Assembly: GCF_022879575.1 (NCBI RefSeq)
Contig: NZ_CP084262.1
Span: forward strand, 372,001-436,000
Length of the DNA: 64,000 nt
Reading direction: 5' to 3'
Origin: Caballeronia sp. SL2Y3
Lineage (GTDB): Bacteria; Pseudomonadota; Gammaproteobacteria; Burkholderiales; Burkholderiaceae
The translations under genes and the position numbers were made by a program. Below are positions 1-7,755 of this stretch, piece after piece. How positions within the stretch are numbered: position 1 is the first letter of the stretch; each line of letters starts with the position of its first letter. The notes under the pieces are model-generated. The model had not been told where the DNA came from. It made no database searches and worked only from the letters and a program-made list of their open reading frames with translations.

Positions 1-1
1 G

Positions 2-520
2 TACGGCCACTTCGACAACAGCGTGAAGGGCGATGCGCTTGCCGGCGAAAGCTACGCGAGCCACGTGTGGTCGGCATCGGTGGAAGGCGGCTGGGCGCTT
101 CCGCTCGGTCAGACGTCGACGGGTCCGGTGTTGCTCGAACCGCAAGCGCAACTGGTCTACAGTCACTATCACGCGGACGATCACACCGAGTCCGGCGGAA
201 CAGTAATAAGCACTCCGAACAGTAGCAACTGGACGACGCGGCTCGGCATGCGGCTCTTTCATGCGCCGGGGTCGACGGCCGCACCGGGATGGCTGCCCTT
301 CGTCGAAGTGAACTGGCTGCACGACACGCGAGTGGCGAGCGCGGCGTTCAACGGCTTCACGGTGTCGCAAGACGGCCCCAGGAACCGCTTCGAAGCCAAG
401 ATCGGTGCGCAAGGGTTGATTGGCCGGCAGTGGCGCGTGTGGGGCAACCTCGGATATCAGCAAGGCGCGGGCGGCTTCCACGCATATGAAGGCTTGCTCG
501 GCGCGCGCTACGTCTGGTGA
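2..520 (+). CDS. Autotransporter C-terminal beta-barrel domain, 5' end outside window
   Basis: An open frame runs from the window edge to a TGA, so only the C-terminal ~172 residues are present. It shows alternating aromatic/hydrophobic strands typical of a type V autotransporter translocator: a central Trp-rich strand (around NWTTRLGMRLF), then WLPFVEVNWLH, then a closing strand in LLGARYVW. The barrel normally inserts in the outer membrane and exports an N-terminal passenger, which here lies outside the window. The last residue is Trp, where Phe is the more usual terminal aromatic of outer-membrane proteins. A GAAGGC-CTG-GCCTTC hairpin overlaps the stop codon. Family assignment is from strand pattern and terminal signature, so it is probable rather than certain. 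Confidence 0.7.
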   Translation, partial: YGHFDNSVKGDALAGESYASHVWSASVEGGWALPLGQTSTGPVLLEPQAQLVYSHYHADDHTESGGTVISTPNSSNWTTRLGMRLFHAPGSTAAPGWLPFVEVNWLHDTRVASAAFNGFTVSQDGPRNRFEAKIGAQGLIGRQWRVWGNLGYQQGAGGFHAYEGLLGARYVW

Positions 521-652
521 AGGCCTGGCCTTCGTCATACAAACGAAGCAACGGCCTTACCGCCCTTCTTCAATTGACATGCGCTTCGCGGAAAAAAATG
601 CCTGTTTCTTCGGCTCTCATGTCTCTCATCGTGCCGGGGGTAAACGATAGTG

Positions 653-666
653 ACATCGGTCGATGT
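653..666. promoter_or_regulatory. Inverted repeat upstream of the SGNH hydrolase gene
   Basis: ACATCG-GT-CGATGT is a perfect 6-bp inverted repeat with a 2-bp spacer, about 60 bp before the hydrolase start. A TTGACA hexamer lies further upstream near 573, without a convincing -10 box. Operator function is inference only. Confidence 0.25.
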
Positions 667-727
667 GTCGTCCATATTTACTTCGTTTTCCTGATGTACA
701 CAAACACGAACGAATATGGAGGGACAC

Positions 728-2038
728 ATGAAAGACGCATTCTTTCCGCACGCCTCATGCCGCGTGCTGGCCGCGTGCAGTGCGGCCTTGCTGATGCTCG
801 TCGCGCCCCTGGCATCGGCAGACCGCCCGGATGCAGAAGCACGAGACGGCTGGGTCGCTACCTGGACCGCCAGTCCCGATCGCAACAACAACATCACGAC
901 GCCGCAGAACTTTCCTTCCGCGACGACCATTCGTCAGATCGAGCACGTGAGCGTGGGCGGCGATCGCGTGCGCGTCAGGCTCACGAATGAGTTCGGCACC
1001 GCGCCGGTGACGGTCGGACCGGTGCATATCGCGTTGTCTGCCGGCGGCGCGAAGATCGCGCCAAACACGGACCGCACGCTGACGTTCGGCGGCAAGACGA
1101 CCGTGACGCTGTATGCAGGCGCGCCGATTTTGAGCGATCCCATCGACATGCGGCTCGCGCCCTTGTCGGACGTTGCGATCAGCCTGTTCCTGCCCGACGC
1201 CACGCCCGCTTATACGGTGCATCAGCTCGCCGTGCAGAACGCCTATGTGTCGAGCGGCGACAACACCGCGGCGCCCGACCAGCCTTCTCCTCACAAGTAT
1301 ACGAATCGCTTCTTTTTATCTGCAATCCTAACGGATACGGATCGCCCGACGCCTGCCGTCGTCACCTTTGGCGATTCGATCACGGACGGCTATGCGTCGA
1401 CCGTCGATGCGAACCGGCGCTGGCCCGACAATCTCTCCGCGCGCCTCAACAGCGGGGGACCGCGGCGCGGCTACGCGGTGCTGAACCAGGGCATCAGCGG
1501 CAATCGCGTGGTGAGCGACGGCGCGGGCGTGAGCGCGCTCGCGCGGTACGACCGGGACGTGCTGAGTCAGTCGGACGTCAAGTGGGTCGTGTTCCTCGAA
1601 GGCATCAACGACATCGGCTGGCCGAACACCGCGCTCGATCCTTCCGGACGCGTGGTGTCTGCGGAAGAGATCATCGACGGCTACCGGCAGATCATCGCGC
1701 GCACGCATCTGCGCGGCATCAAGATCATCGGCGGCACGCTGACGCCCTTCCGCAACGCGCTGCAAGGCACCGCCAACGAGGGCTACTGGACGCCGCAAAA
1801 AGAAGCCATCCGTCATGCGGTGAATCAATGGATTCGCACGAGCGGCGCGTTCGACGCAGTGGTCGATTTCGATGCGGTGCTGCGCGATCCGGCGCATCCC
1901 AACGACATGCAGGCGGTGTACGACAGCGGCGACCATCTGCATCCGAACGACGCCGGATATGCGGCGATGGCCAACGCAATCGACCTGTCCTTGCTGCTGC
2001 GGGGCAACGGCGACCGGCGCGGTGATGGGGGCGAGTGA
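728..2038 (+). CDS. Secreted SGNH/GDSL-family hydrolase (lipase/esterase-like)
   Basis: Predicted exported esterase of the SGNH superfamily, 436 residues. An N-terminal signal peptide runs to about residue 31 (hydrophobic ALLMLVAPLASA then DRPD). All family blocks are visible: TFGDSITDG with nucleophile Ser217, GISGNRVV (block II Gly), LEGINDIG (block III GxND) and DHLHPND with Asp402/His405 (block V). An N-terminal beta-sandwich-like segment of about 170 residues precedes the catalytic domain, as in longer secreted SGNH proteins often annotated as lipases. The ATG at 728 is chosen over one 12 bp upstream because GGAGGG ends five bases before it. The gene stands alone with its own upstream region. 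Substrate cannot be told from sequence. Confidence 0.88.
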   Translation: MKDAFFPHASCRVLAACSAALLMLVAPLASADRPDAEARDGWVATWTASPDRNNNITTPQNFPSATTIRQIEHVSVGGDRVRVRLTNEFGTAPVTVGPVHIALSAGGAKIAPNTDRTLTFGGKTTVTLYAGAPILSDPIDMRLAPLSDVAISLFLPDATPAYTVHQLAVQNAYVSSGDNTAAPDQPSPHKYTNRFFLSAILTDTDRPTPAVVTFGDSITDGYASTVDANRRWPDNLSARLNSGGPRRGYAVLNQGISGNRVVSDGAGVSALARYDRDVLSQSDVKWVVFLEGINDIGWPNTALDPSGRVVSAEEIIDGYRQIIARTHLRGIKIIGGTLTPFRNALQGTANEGYWTPQKEAIRHAVNQWIRTSGAFDAVVDFDAVLRDPAHPNDMQAVYDSGDHLHPNDAGYAAMANAIDLSLLLRGNGDRRGDGGE

Positions 2039-2299
2039 TCCGCCCTGAGCTTGATCGTCGCGGTGGCTTACGCCCTGCTGCGACGATCACGCGGCATGCT
2101 CCAGGCACCGCGTTTCGGCTCGTCCGCCCTCGCTGCACTTTCAGCAAGAACGCGCAGAGCCCGACATACTATCGAGCTTGACGTCGCCCGAATCAATCGT
2201 CCGGGCCAGCGTCGGTGTTGCGGCTTGTCACACCATCGTCCTCGCAATCGGCGACGATAGCGGCTCGCACCGCAATCTCATGTGAGCGTCGCTTACCAC

Positions 2300-2514
2300 C
2301 AGTCAACGACATCGACGCGCTCGAAGCGCGGCTCAAGGGCGCAGCACCCGCGTGGCTCGCGTTCGACATGCGTCTGATGATGCAGCGTTATCTGGAGGAC
2401 GGCGCGGTAGCGACGCCGCAGCAGATCGAGCGCACGACGTCGCTTCTCGGGCGTGCGCCGCGGTCGTATCGCGACTTCGCGGCGGAGACCGCGAGCGAAT
2501 GGGCAAACCAATAG
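2300..2514 (+). pseudogene. C-terminal remnant of an NmrA-type NAD(P)-binding reductase
   Basis: About 65 residues match the very end of NmrA-like/SDR-type NAD(P)H-binding proteins: WLAFDMRLMMQRYLEDG, then TSLLGRAPRSYRDF, which is the family's characteristic tail. The Rossmann fold, GxxGxxG motif and start region are absent upstream, where the sequence to the preceding gene (2039-2299) reads as non-coding. I read this as the scar of a deleted reductase gene. It could be translated from a GTG or TTG as a fragment, but there is no convincing ribosome binding site. Confidence 0.55.
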
Positions 2515-2636
2515 CGCGTCTTCGCCGATGAGAGCAGCGCGACGCGCAAGCCGCCGCGCTGCGGCACAACGATTGCATTACACGGCACCGGCCTGCATGA
2601 CTTCCTGCGGGTGACCATCCTATTTCGAGAGGACCT

Positions 2637-2921
2637 ATGAAGACGGCAAAGATGAGCATTCTCGTTTCCGCACTGGTGCTGGCCGTATCGGGCGGCGCGT
2701 TCGCGCAAGGTTCGGGCGGCGGCCTGCCGGGCGGCAACGGCGCGGGCCAGGGGGGCGTCGGCGTCGGAACGCCGAACGGCAACGGCGAAACCGGCTCGCC
2801 GGCCGGCCCGACAGGCAAGCATGCGACGCGCAAGCACTCGAAGAGCAAGAAAGCGAACCTCTCGGGCGACGGCTCCACGGGGTCGAGCGGCTCCACCGGC
2901 TCGGCCACGACGACGCAATAA
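2637..2921 (+). CDS. Small secreted Gly-rich, basic protein
   Basis: A 94-residue protein with a clear signal peptide (hydrophobic core ILVSALVLAVSGGAFAQ, cleavage near residue 23). A Gly/Asn-rich segment of repeating GxGG and GNG units follows, then a Lys/His/Ser cluster (HATRKHSKSKK) and a Ser/Gly/Thr tail. AGAGGA stands four bases before the ATG. It looks like a low-complexity envelope or periplasmic protein; small proteins of this style are common in Burkholderia relatives. No catalytic motif is visible and no function is proposed. Confidence 0.75.
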   Translation: MKTAKMSILVSALVLAVSGGAFAQGSGGGLPGGNGAGQGGVGVGTPNGNGETGSPAGPTGKHATRKHSKSKKANLSGDGSTGSSGSTGSATTTQ

Positions 2922-3114
2922 GGCTTCGTTTTTCTCGGCATTGTCGAATCGGCCGACTTTCGCTCAGGAACTGTTCCGCCCCGTCGACAAACAAGGGCGG
3001 ATCTGCCGCGCGGCCCACCTCGGCGGAGCCGGTGGCCACGACCACGTGCGCACTGCTCCCCGACAAGGATGAAAGCGAAGGTCACGCCTTGCGCGGTCAG
3101 ACCTTCTTCCCACG

Positions 3115-3741
3115 ATGCGTCGGACGCCTGCCGCCATGACGTCCATCTTCGACATGTGCCAGCAGACGCCCAACGTGCCCTACCGCGCGCGGCCGGGCGG
3201 ACTGGGCATCGGCCTGTTGCTCGTGCGGCAACTGGCGCAACTGCACGGCGGCAAAGCCGAGGCCTTCTCGGATGGCGAGGGACGCGGAACGCGCTTCGCG
3301 GTGTCGCTTCCCGCGGATACGTCATTCGTGCGCCGGCAGCCCGGCGACATGCCCGCCGATCTCTCCGTGTTCAGGAACCTGCGCATTCTGCTGGTCGAAG
3401 ATCCCGAAGAGTCCCTGACCGCGATGGCCGACCTTCTGTCGCTGTACGAACCGCACGTGGTTTCATCGGCGAACGGGGACGATGCGCTGCAGAAGGCGTC
3501 GCAAACGCAGTTCGATCTCGTGGTTACCGATGTCGGCTTGCCGGACATGGACGGTTATCAGCTCGTCAGTGCGCTGAGAAAACTGCCCTTGTGCGCGGCG
3601 ATTCCCATTGCGGCGCACGGGCCGTCCGGTCGCGGAGGAAGAAGCGCTCGCGCAAGAGCCGGATGCGACGCGTGTCTTGCAAAGCCGTTCACTTTGCAGG
3701 CCTTGGCGGATGTCGTCCACCGTCTCCGCCCTGGTCGATGA
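3115..3741 (+). pseudogene. Truncated hybrid sensor kinase: end of HATPase plus receiver domain
   Basis: The frame opens in the last part of a histidine-kinase ATPase domain: IFDMCQQ, then GGLGIGLLLVRQLAQLHGG (G2 box) and GRGTRFAVSLP. A receiver domain follows at about residues 85-205, with LLVEDPEES, VVTDVGLPDMDG (phospho-acceptor Asp) and LAKPF (conserved Lys). HisKA, N box and input domains are missing; an in-frame stop lies at 3070. Inside the receiver at about 3610-3665 the reading frame gives an unusual Gly/Arg/Ala run, while the +1 frame gives a receiver-like TGRPVAEEEALAQ. This suggests two compensating indels. Most likely a decayed C-terminal piece of a chemotaxis-type hybrid kinase; residual phosphorelay activity cannot be excluded. 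Confidence 0.6.
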
Positions 3742-3941
3742 GTTCAACGGCCGCACGCGAGAAGGCCAGGCGCCTCCTTGCAAGAACTGCCCGAATTCGC
3801 CGTGAAAAGCGCTCGTTTCCACCAGCTTCGACAGTCGTGAACCCTGTATCGCTCGGGCTTTTGCGCATCACGAATAACAGGCCCGATCCTTGCTCATACA
3901 AAACCGTGGTCAACCCCCACGTAACCGATAGGAGAAACACC

Positions 3942-4121
3942 ATGAACAAGGACCAGGTCAAGGGTACTGCCGAGAAGGTGAAGGGGAACGTCAACGAAGC
4001 CGTTGGCAACATGACAGGCGACACCAGCCAGGAAGTGAAGGGCCAGGTGCAGCAGGGCGTAGGCGAAGCCCGCAAGCAGTACGGCGACGTGAAGGAAGAC
4101 GTCAAGAAGGACCAACGCTAG
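3942..4121 (+). CDS. CsbD family stress-response protein
   Basis: A 59-residue hydrophilic protein matching the CsbD/YjbJ family, with repeated KGxxxxxKGxxxEAxG helices (residues 4-30 and 33-48) and a Lys/Asp-rich end. Family members are abundant general-stress proteins of unknown mechanism. AGGAG ends seven bases before the ATG, and this start removes an implausible long N-terminal extension. It stands alone between the kinase remnant and a response regulator. Confidence 0.9.
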   Translation: MNKDQVKGTAEKVKGNVNEAVGNMTGDTSQEVKGQVQQGVGEARKQYGDVKEDVKKDQR

Positions 4122-4129
4122 ACGCCCGT

Positions 4130-4145
4130 CCCGCAGCCATGCGGG
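4130..4145 (+). terminator. Possible hairpin after the csbD-like gene
   Basis: CCCGCA-GCCA-TGCGGG forms a 6-bp stem nine bases after the stop codon. It lacks a following T run, so intrinsic termination is uncertain. Confidence 0.3.
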
Positions 4146-4205
4146 CTTGATCAACGAGCCGCGTGCCGGACCGACGCGGCTTTCGCACATGTGGGGCGCG
4201 GCGTA

Positions 4206-4667
4206 ATGCGCGATGATTTTGAAGTTTCTCCCAAGTGTGCGATCTGGACACGCCGCCGATGCCATGGCGCGCTGCCGCCTCGCGTGCTTGTCGTCGACGA
4301 TTATGTCGATACGGCCGACGCCATCGGGATGGTGCTGGCCATCGATGGCTTTCCGACCGAAGTCGTTTATAGTGGCCGGCAGGCCATCGAGGCGTCGGAA
4401 CGCTGGCGGCCCGATATCGTGCTCTTGGATATCTGGATGCCGGATTTGTCGGGATTGCAGGTCGCCGCCTACCTGCGCGCATCGACCACACTCGAACAAC
4501 CGGTACTGGTGGGCCATTCGGCGCTTTCGACACCCGGCGACCTGCAGGCAGCGAGGCAAGCCGGTTTCGATGCCTACTGCGCCAAGCCGACGGACGCGGA
4601 CAAACTCGCCCCGTTACTGCGTTATCTGTGCGACGCCGACGCTCCTTACAGTGCGCCGCCCGTGTGA
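4206..4667 (+). CDS. Single-domain response regulator (CheY-like receiver)
   Basis: A 153-residue protein that is almost entirely one receiver domain. Acidic pocket VLVVDDYVD, phospho-acceptor in LLDIWMPDLSG (Asp75), Ser of GHSALS at the usual Thr position and Lys of CAKP are all present. There is no output domain, so it should act by protein contact or in a phosphorelay. It lies 120 bp upstream of pelA on the same strand and could be linked to matrix control, but nothing in the sequence proves this. The ATG at 4206 is chosen; a GTG at 4191 is an alternative start. Neither has a strong ribosome binding site. Confidence 0.85.
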   Translation: MRDDFEVSPKCAIWTRRRCHGALPPRVLVVDDYVDTADAIGMVLAIDGFPTEVVYSGRQAIEASERWRPDIVLLDIWMPDLSGLQVAAYLRASTTLEQPVLVGHSALSTPGDLQAARQAGFDAYCAKPTDADKLAPLLRYLCDADAPYSAPPV

Positions 4668-4788
4668 CACATTGAACAGGACTCCATGCAAACCGTGAAG
4701 GCCCGAGCGATATGAAACCAACGCACATTCACTCCGAGCCCGTTTCAACAGAAGGAGCCGCCGACCGGGCCGGCCCCTGCCCTGCATA

Positions 4789-7755
4789 ATGCGCGTGCCT
4801 GGCGTTGACGTGCGACGCAGCCTTTGGCGCAAGATGGCGGCACTCGTAGCTGCTTCGTTGACGTTCGTCTGCGCGCGCGCCGATGACGCGATGCCCTCGA
4901 TCGCGTTGTTCTATGGCGCGCCGGTGCCGGTCGGGCAGCTCGCTTCGTTCGACCACGTCGTCGTCGAACCGGACAGCGGCTTCGATCCCGCCGCGCACGC
5001 GCCGGCTTCCGGCTCGTCGAAGTGGCTCGCCTACGTGAGCGTCGGCGAAGTGACGCCTTCGCGCGCCTACTTCAAGGACATGCCGCCAGCGTGGCTCAAG
5101 GGCAGCAATGCGGCGTGGGCGTCGCGCGTCATCGACCAGACCGCGCCCGGGTGGCCGCAGTTCTTCGTTCAGCACGTCATCGCGCCGCTGTGGGACAAGG
5201 GCTATCGCGGCTTCTTTCTCGACACGCTCGACTCGTATCAAACGATCTCCGCAACCGACGACGAGCGTTCCCGCCAGCAAGCCGGACTTGTCGCCGTCAT
5301 TCGCGCGCTGAAGGCGCGGTATCCCGAGGCGCGGCTCATCTTCAACCGTGGCTTCGAGCTGATGCCCGACGTGCACGATCTGGCCTATGCGGTCGCGTTC
5401 GAGTCGCTGTATCGCGGGTGGAATCAGGCGAAGAAGCGTTACGTCGCGGTGCCCGAAGCGGACCGCGACTGGCTGCTGGCGCAAGCCCGGACATTGCGCG
5501 AGCGATACGGCCTGCCGGTGCTGTCCATCGACTACTGCCCGCCCGCGGACCGCGCCTGCACCAACGACGCCATCCGCCACATCAGCGCGCAGGGCATCAT
5601 TCCGTATGTCACCGACGGCGCTTTGCAGACCGTGGGAACCGGCCCGGCACGCGCGGCATCGGCGACGAGCGAAAGCGCCGCGCCGCTGTCCGCATCTGAT
5701 ATCGCCTCGCAGCGCGACGTGCCGCGCACGATCCTCGTCGTGCAGAACGTGCAGCCCGGCGCGAGCCTCAACGTGACCGCCGGCGTGCGTTACGTTTCGA
5801 TGCCGCTCAACTGGCTCGGCTACCGCATCGAGTTCGCGGATATCGCCAAGCCCCTGCCCGAGGGCGACTTGTCGGGCCGGTACGCGGGCATCGTCATGTG
5901 GCTCGACTCGCCCGCGCCGAATCGCGCGGCGTTTCACGACTGGCTCGAAACGCAGGTCGATCATCACGTGCCCATCGCGATGCTGACGACATTCGGCATC
6001 GACATACACGGCGACCTCGCGCAGAAGCTCGATCTCGTGCCCGTTGCGGGCCGGCCGGGCAATCGTTTGCGCGTCGAGTCGATGGACGCGTCGATGATGG
6101 GCTTCGAGATGAAGCCGCAGCCCGATCCGCACGATACGACCAACGTGCGCGCCGGCCCGCGCAGCCATTCGCTGCTCAGGCTCGCATCGGCGGATGCGGG
6201 CAACGACTTCGCGATCGACGCCGCCGCGATCACGCCGTGGGGCGGCTACGCGATGCGCCCGTTCGCCGTCTTCGACATGCCGATGTCGAACGAAGCGCGC
6301 TGGGTGCTGCAACCCATACGCTTCTTTCGCGCGGCGCTGCGCCTGCCCGACGACATGCCCGCGCCCGATCCCACGACGGAGAATGGCCGGCGTCTACTGA
6401 TGACGCATATCGACGGCGACGGCCTCGCCTCGCGCGCCGAATTCGACGTGAACGGCGGGCCGATGAAGGTCTCGACATCCGCCCCGCCGCAGTATTCCGG
6501 CGATGCGCTCTACAACGTCATCCGTCAGTTCGGTCTGCCGACGACCGTCTCCGTCATCGAAGGCGAGATCTCCGACGACGGTCCGTACCCGAAGGATGCG
6601 CCGCGCCTGCGGGCGATCGCGCGTGAACTCTTCGCGCTGCCGAACGTGGAGATGGCGAGCCACACGTACACGCATCCGTTGCAGTGGATGCGCGTGACCG
6701 GCCTGGGCAAATCCGGCGGCGACACCGACACGGCCGAGGGCGGCAGCCGCGCGAACTACAACGGCCTGTCCATCGACATTCCCGGCTACCGGTACGACAC
6801 CGACCGCGAGATAGCCGGGTCGATCCGCTATATCGACCGGCTCGCGCCCGCCGGCAAGCGCGTGAAAGTGCTGCTGTGGAGCGGCGACTGTCAGGTGCCC
6901 GCGCCGGTCATCGAGGCGGCGGACCACGCGGGCGTCTACAACATGAACGGCGGCGACACGCTCATCACGAAACGCTATCCGAGCTGGGCCGCCATCGCGC
7001 CGCTCGGCGTGGACAAGAACGGCTTCTTTCAGGTGTTCGCGCCGAATCAGAACGAGGAGGCGTACACCGCGCTCTGGCAGGGTCCGTACTACGGTTACGA
7101 ACGCGTGCTGGAGACCTTCGACATGACCGAGCGCCCTGTCCGCTTCAAGCCGGTCGATGTCTATTACCACATGTTTTCGGGCACCAAGTACGCGTCGGTG
7201 AAGGCGTTGTCGGACGTGTATCGCACCCTGTCGGCGCAACCGCTGATGCCTGTCTACGTCTCCGAATACGCGCAGAAGGTGCTGGACTTCGAGCGCATGG
7301 ACATTTCGCGCGACGGCGAATTCTGGCGCATCCACGGCAGCGGCGCGCTGCGCACCGTGCGGCTGCCCGAAGGACGCGCGCCCGATCTCGCGAACGCCGA
7401 AGGCGTGGCGGGCTATCTGCCGGGGCCGGGCGGCGTGTATGTGCATCTGACGGGCGCCGATGCCCGCTTTCGCGTGATCGACGCCGCGCACGCCGCCAAG
7501 CTGCCGTATCTCGCGGAAGCCAACGGCGTGATCGATCACTTCGCGCGCACGCCGCGAGGCTTCTCGTTCGATCTCGCGTCGCATGTTGCGCCGCGCTTCG
7601 CCATCGGCGGCGAGGCGCGCGCGAACGCTTGCATCGTTAAGGCGGATGGCCGCCCGCTCGCGCCCGGCATGGCACAGGGACGGCGCGTGTATTCGCCGTC
7701 CGGCTCGGCTCACGCAACGAATTCCGTTCATGTCGATGTCGTCTGCGCAACCTGA
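4789..7755 (+). CDS. pelA: PelA, Pel polysaccharide hydrolase/deacetylase
   Basis: First gene of the pel operon, 988 residues. PelA acts in the periplasm on the galactosamine-rich Pel polymer, with a glycoside hydrolase domain (GH114/166-like, about residues 35-280) and a C-terminal deacetylase domain. Visible hydrolase signatures are FFLDTLDSY (Asp145) and FESLYRGW (Glu205, my candidate catalytic acid). The deacetylase metal site is seen as HIDGDG (Asp542, Asp544) and SHTYTH (His625, His629), matching the D-x-D and H-x3-H pattern of Pseudomonas PelA. A signal peptide covers about residues 1-31. The start lacks a clear Shine-Dalgarno; an internal ATG at 4834 would still keep a hydrophobic leader. 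The stop overlaps the start region of pelB. Confidence 0.95.
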   Translation: MRVPGVDVRRSLWRKMAALVAASLTFVCARADDAMPSIALFYGAPVPVGQLASFDHVVVEPDSGFDPAAHAPASGSSKWLAYVSVGEVTPSRAYFKDMPPAWLKGSNAAWASRVIDQTAPGWPQFFVQHVIAPLWDKGYRGFFLDTLDSYQTISATDDERSRQQAGLVAVIRALKARYPEARLIFNRGFELMPDVHDLAYAVAFESLYRGWNQAKKRYVAVPEADRDWLLAQARTLRERYGLPVLSIDYCPPADRACTNDAIRHISAQGIIPYVTDGALQTVGTGPARAASATSESAAPLSASDIASQRDVPRTILVVQNVQPGASLNVTAGVRYVSMPLNWLGYRIEFADIAKPLPEGDLSGRYAGIVMWLDSPAPNRAAFHDWLETQVDHHVPIAMLTTFGIDIHGDLAQKLDLVPVAGRPGNRLRVESMDASMMGFEMKPQPDPHDTTNVRAGPRSHSLLRLASADAGNDFAIDAAAITPWGGYAMRPFAVFDMPMSNEARWVLQPIRFFRAALRLPDDMPAPDPTTENGRRLLMTHIDGDGLASRAEFDVNGGPMKVSTSAPPQYSGDALYNVIRQFGLPTTVSVIEGEISDDGPYPKDAPRLRAIARELFALPNVEMASHTYTHPLQWMRVTGLGKSGGDTDTAEGGSRANYNGLSIDIPGYRYDTDREIAGSIRYIDRLAPAGKRVKVLLWSGDCQVPAPVIEAADHAGVYNMNGGDTLITKRYPSWAAIAPLGVDKNGFFQVFAPNQNEEAYTALWQGPYYGYERVLETFDMTERPVRFKPVDVYYHMFSGTKYASVKALSDVYRTLSAQPLMPVYVSEYAQKVLDFERMDISRDGEFWRIHGSGALRTVRLPEGRAPDLANAEGVAGYLPGPGGVYVHLTGADARFRVIDAAHAAKLPYLAEANGVIDHFARTPRGFSFDLASHVAPRFAIGGEARANACIVKADGRPLAPGMAQGRRVYSPSGSAHATNSVHVDVVCAT

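Noticed and set aside
3069..3941. Extended reading frame leading into the csbD-like gene
   Set aside because: The upstream part is an out-of-frame shadow of the kinase remnant; the AGGAG-preceded ATG at 3942 defines the real gene.
4729..6312. Long minus-strand open frame opposite pelA
   Set aside because: Mirror frame of a high-GC gene; Arg/His-rich translation without motifs, while the plus strand encodes full PelA signatures.
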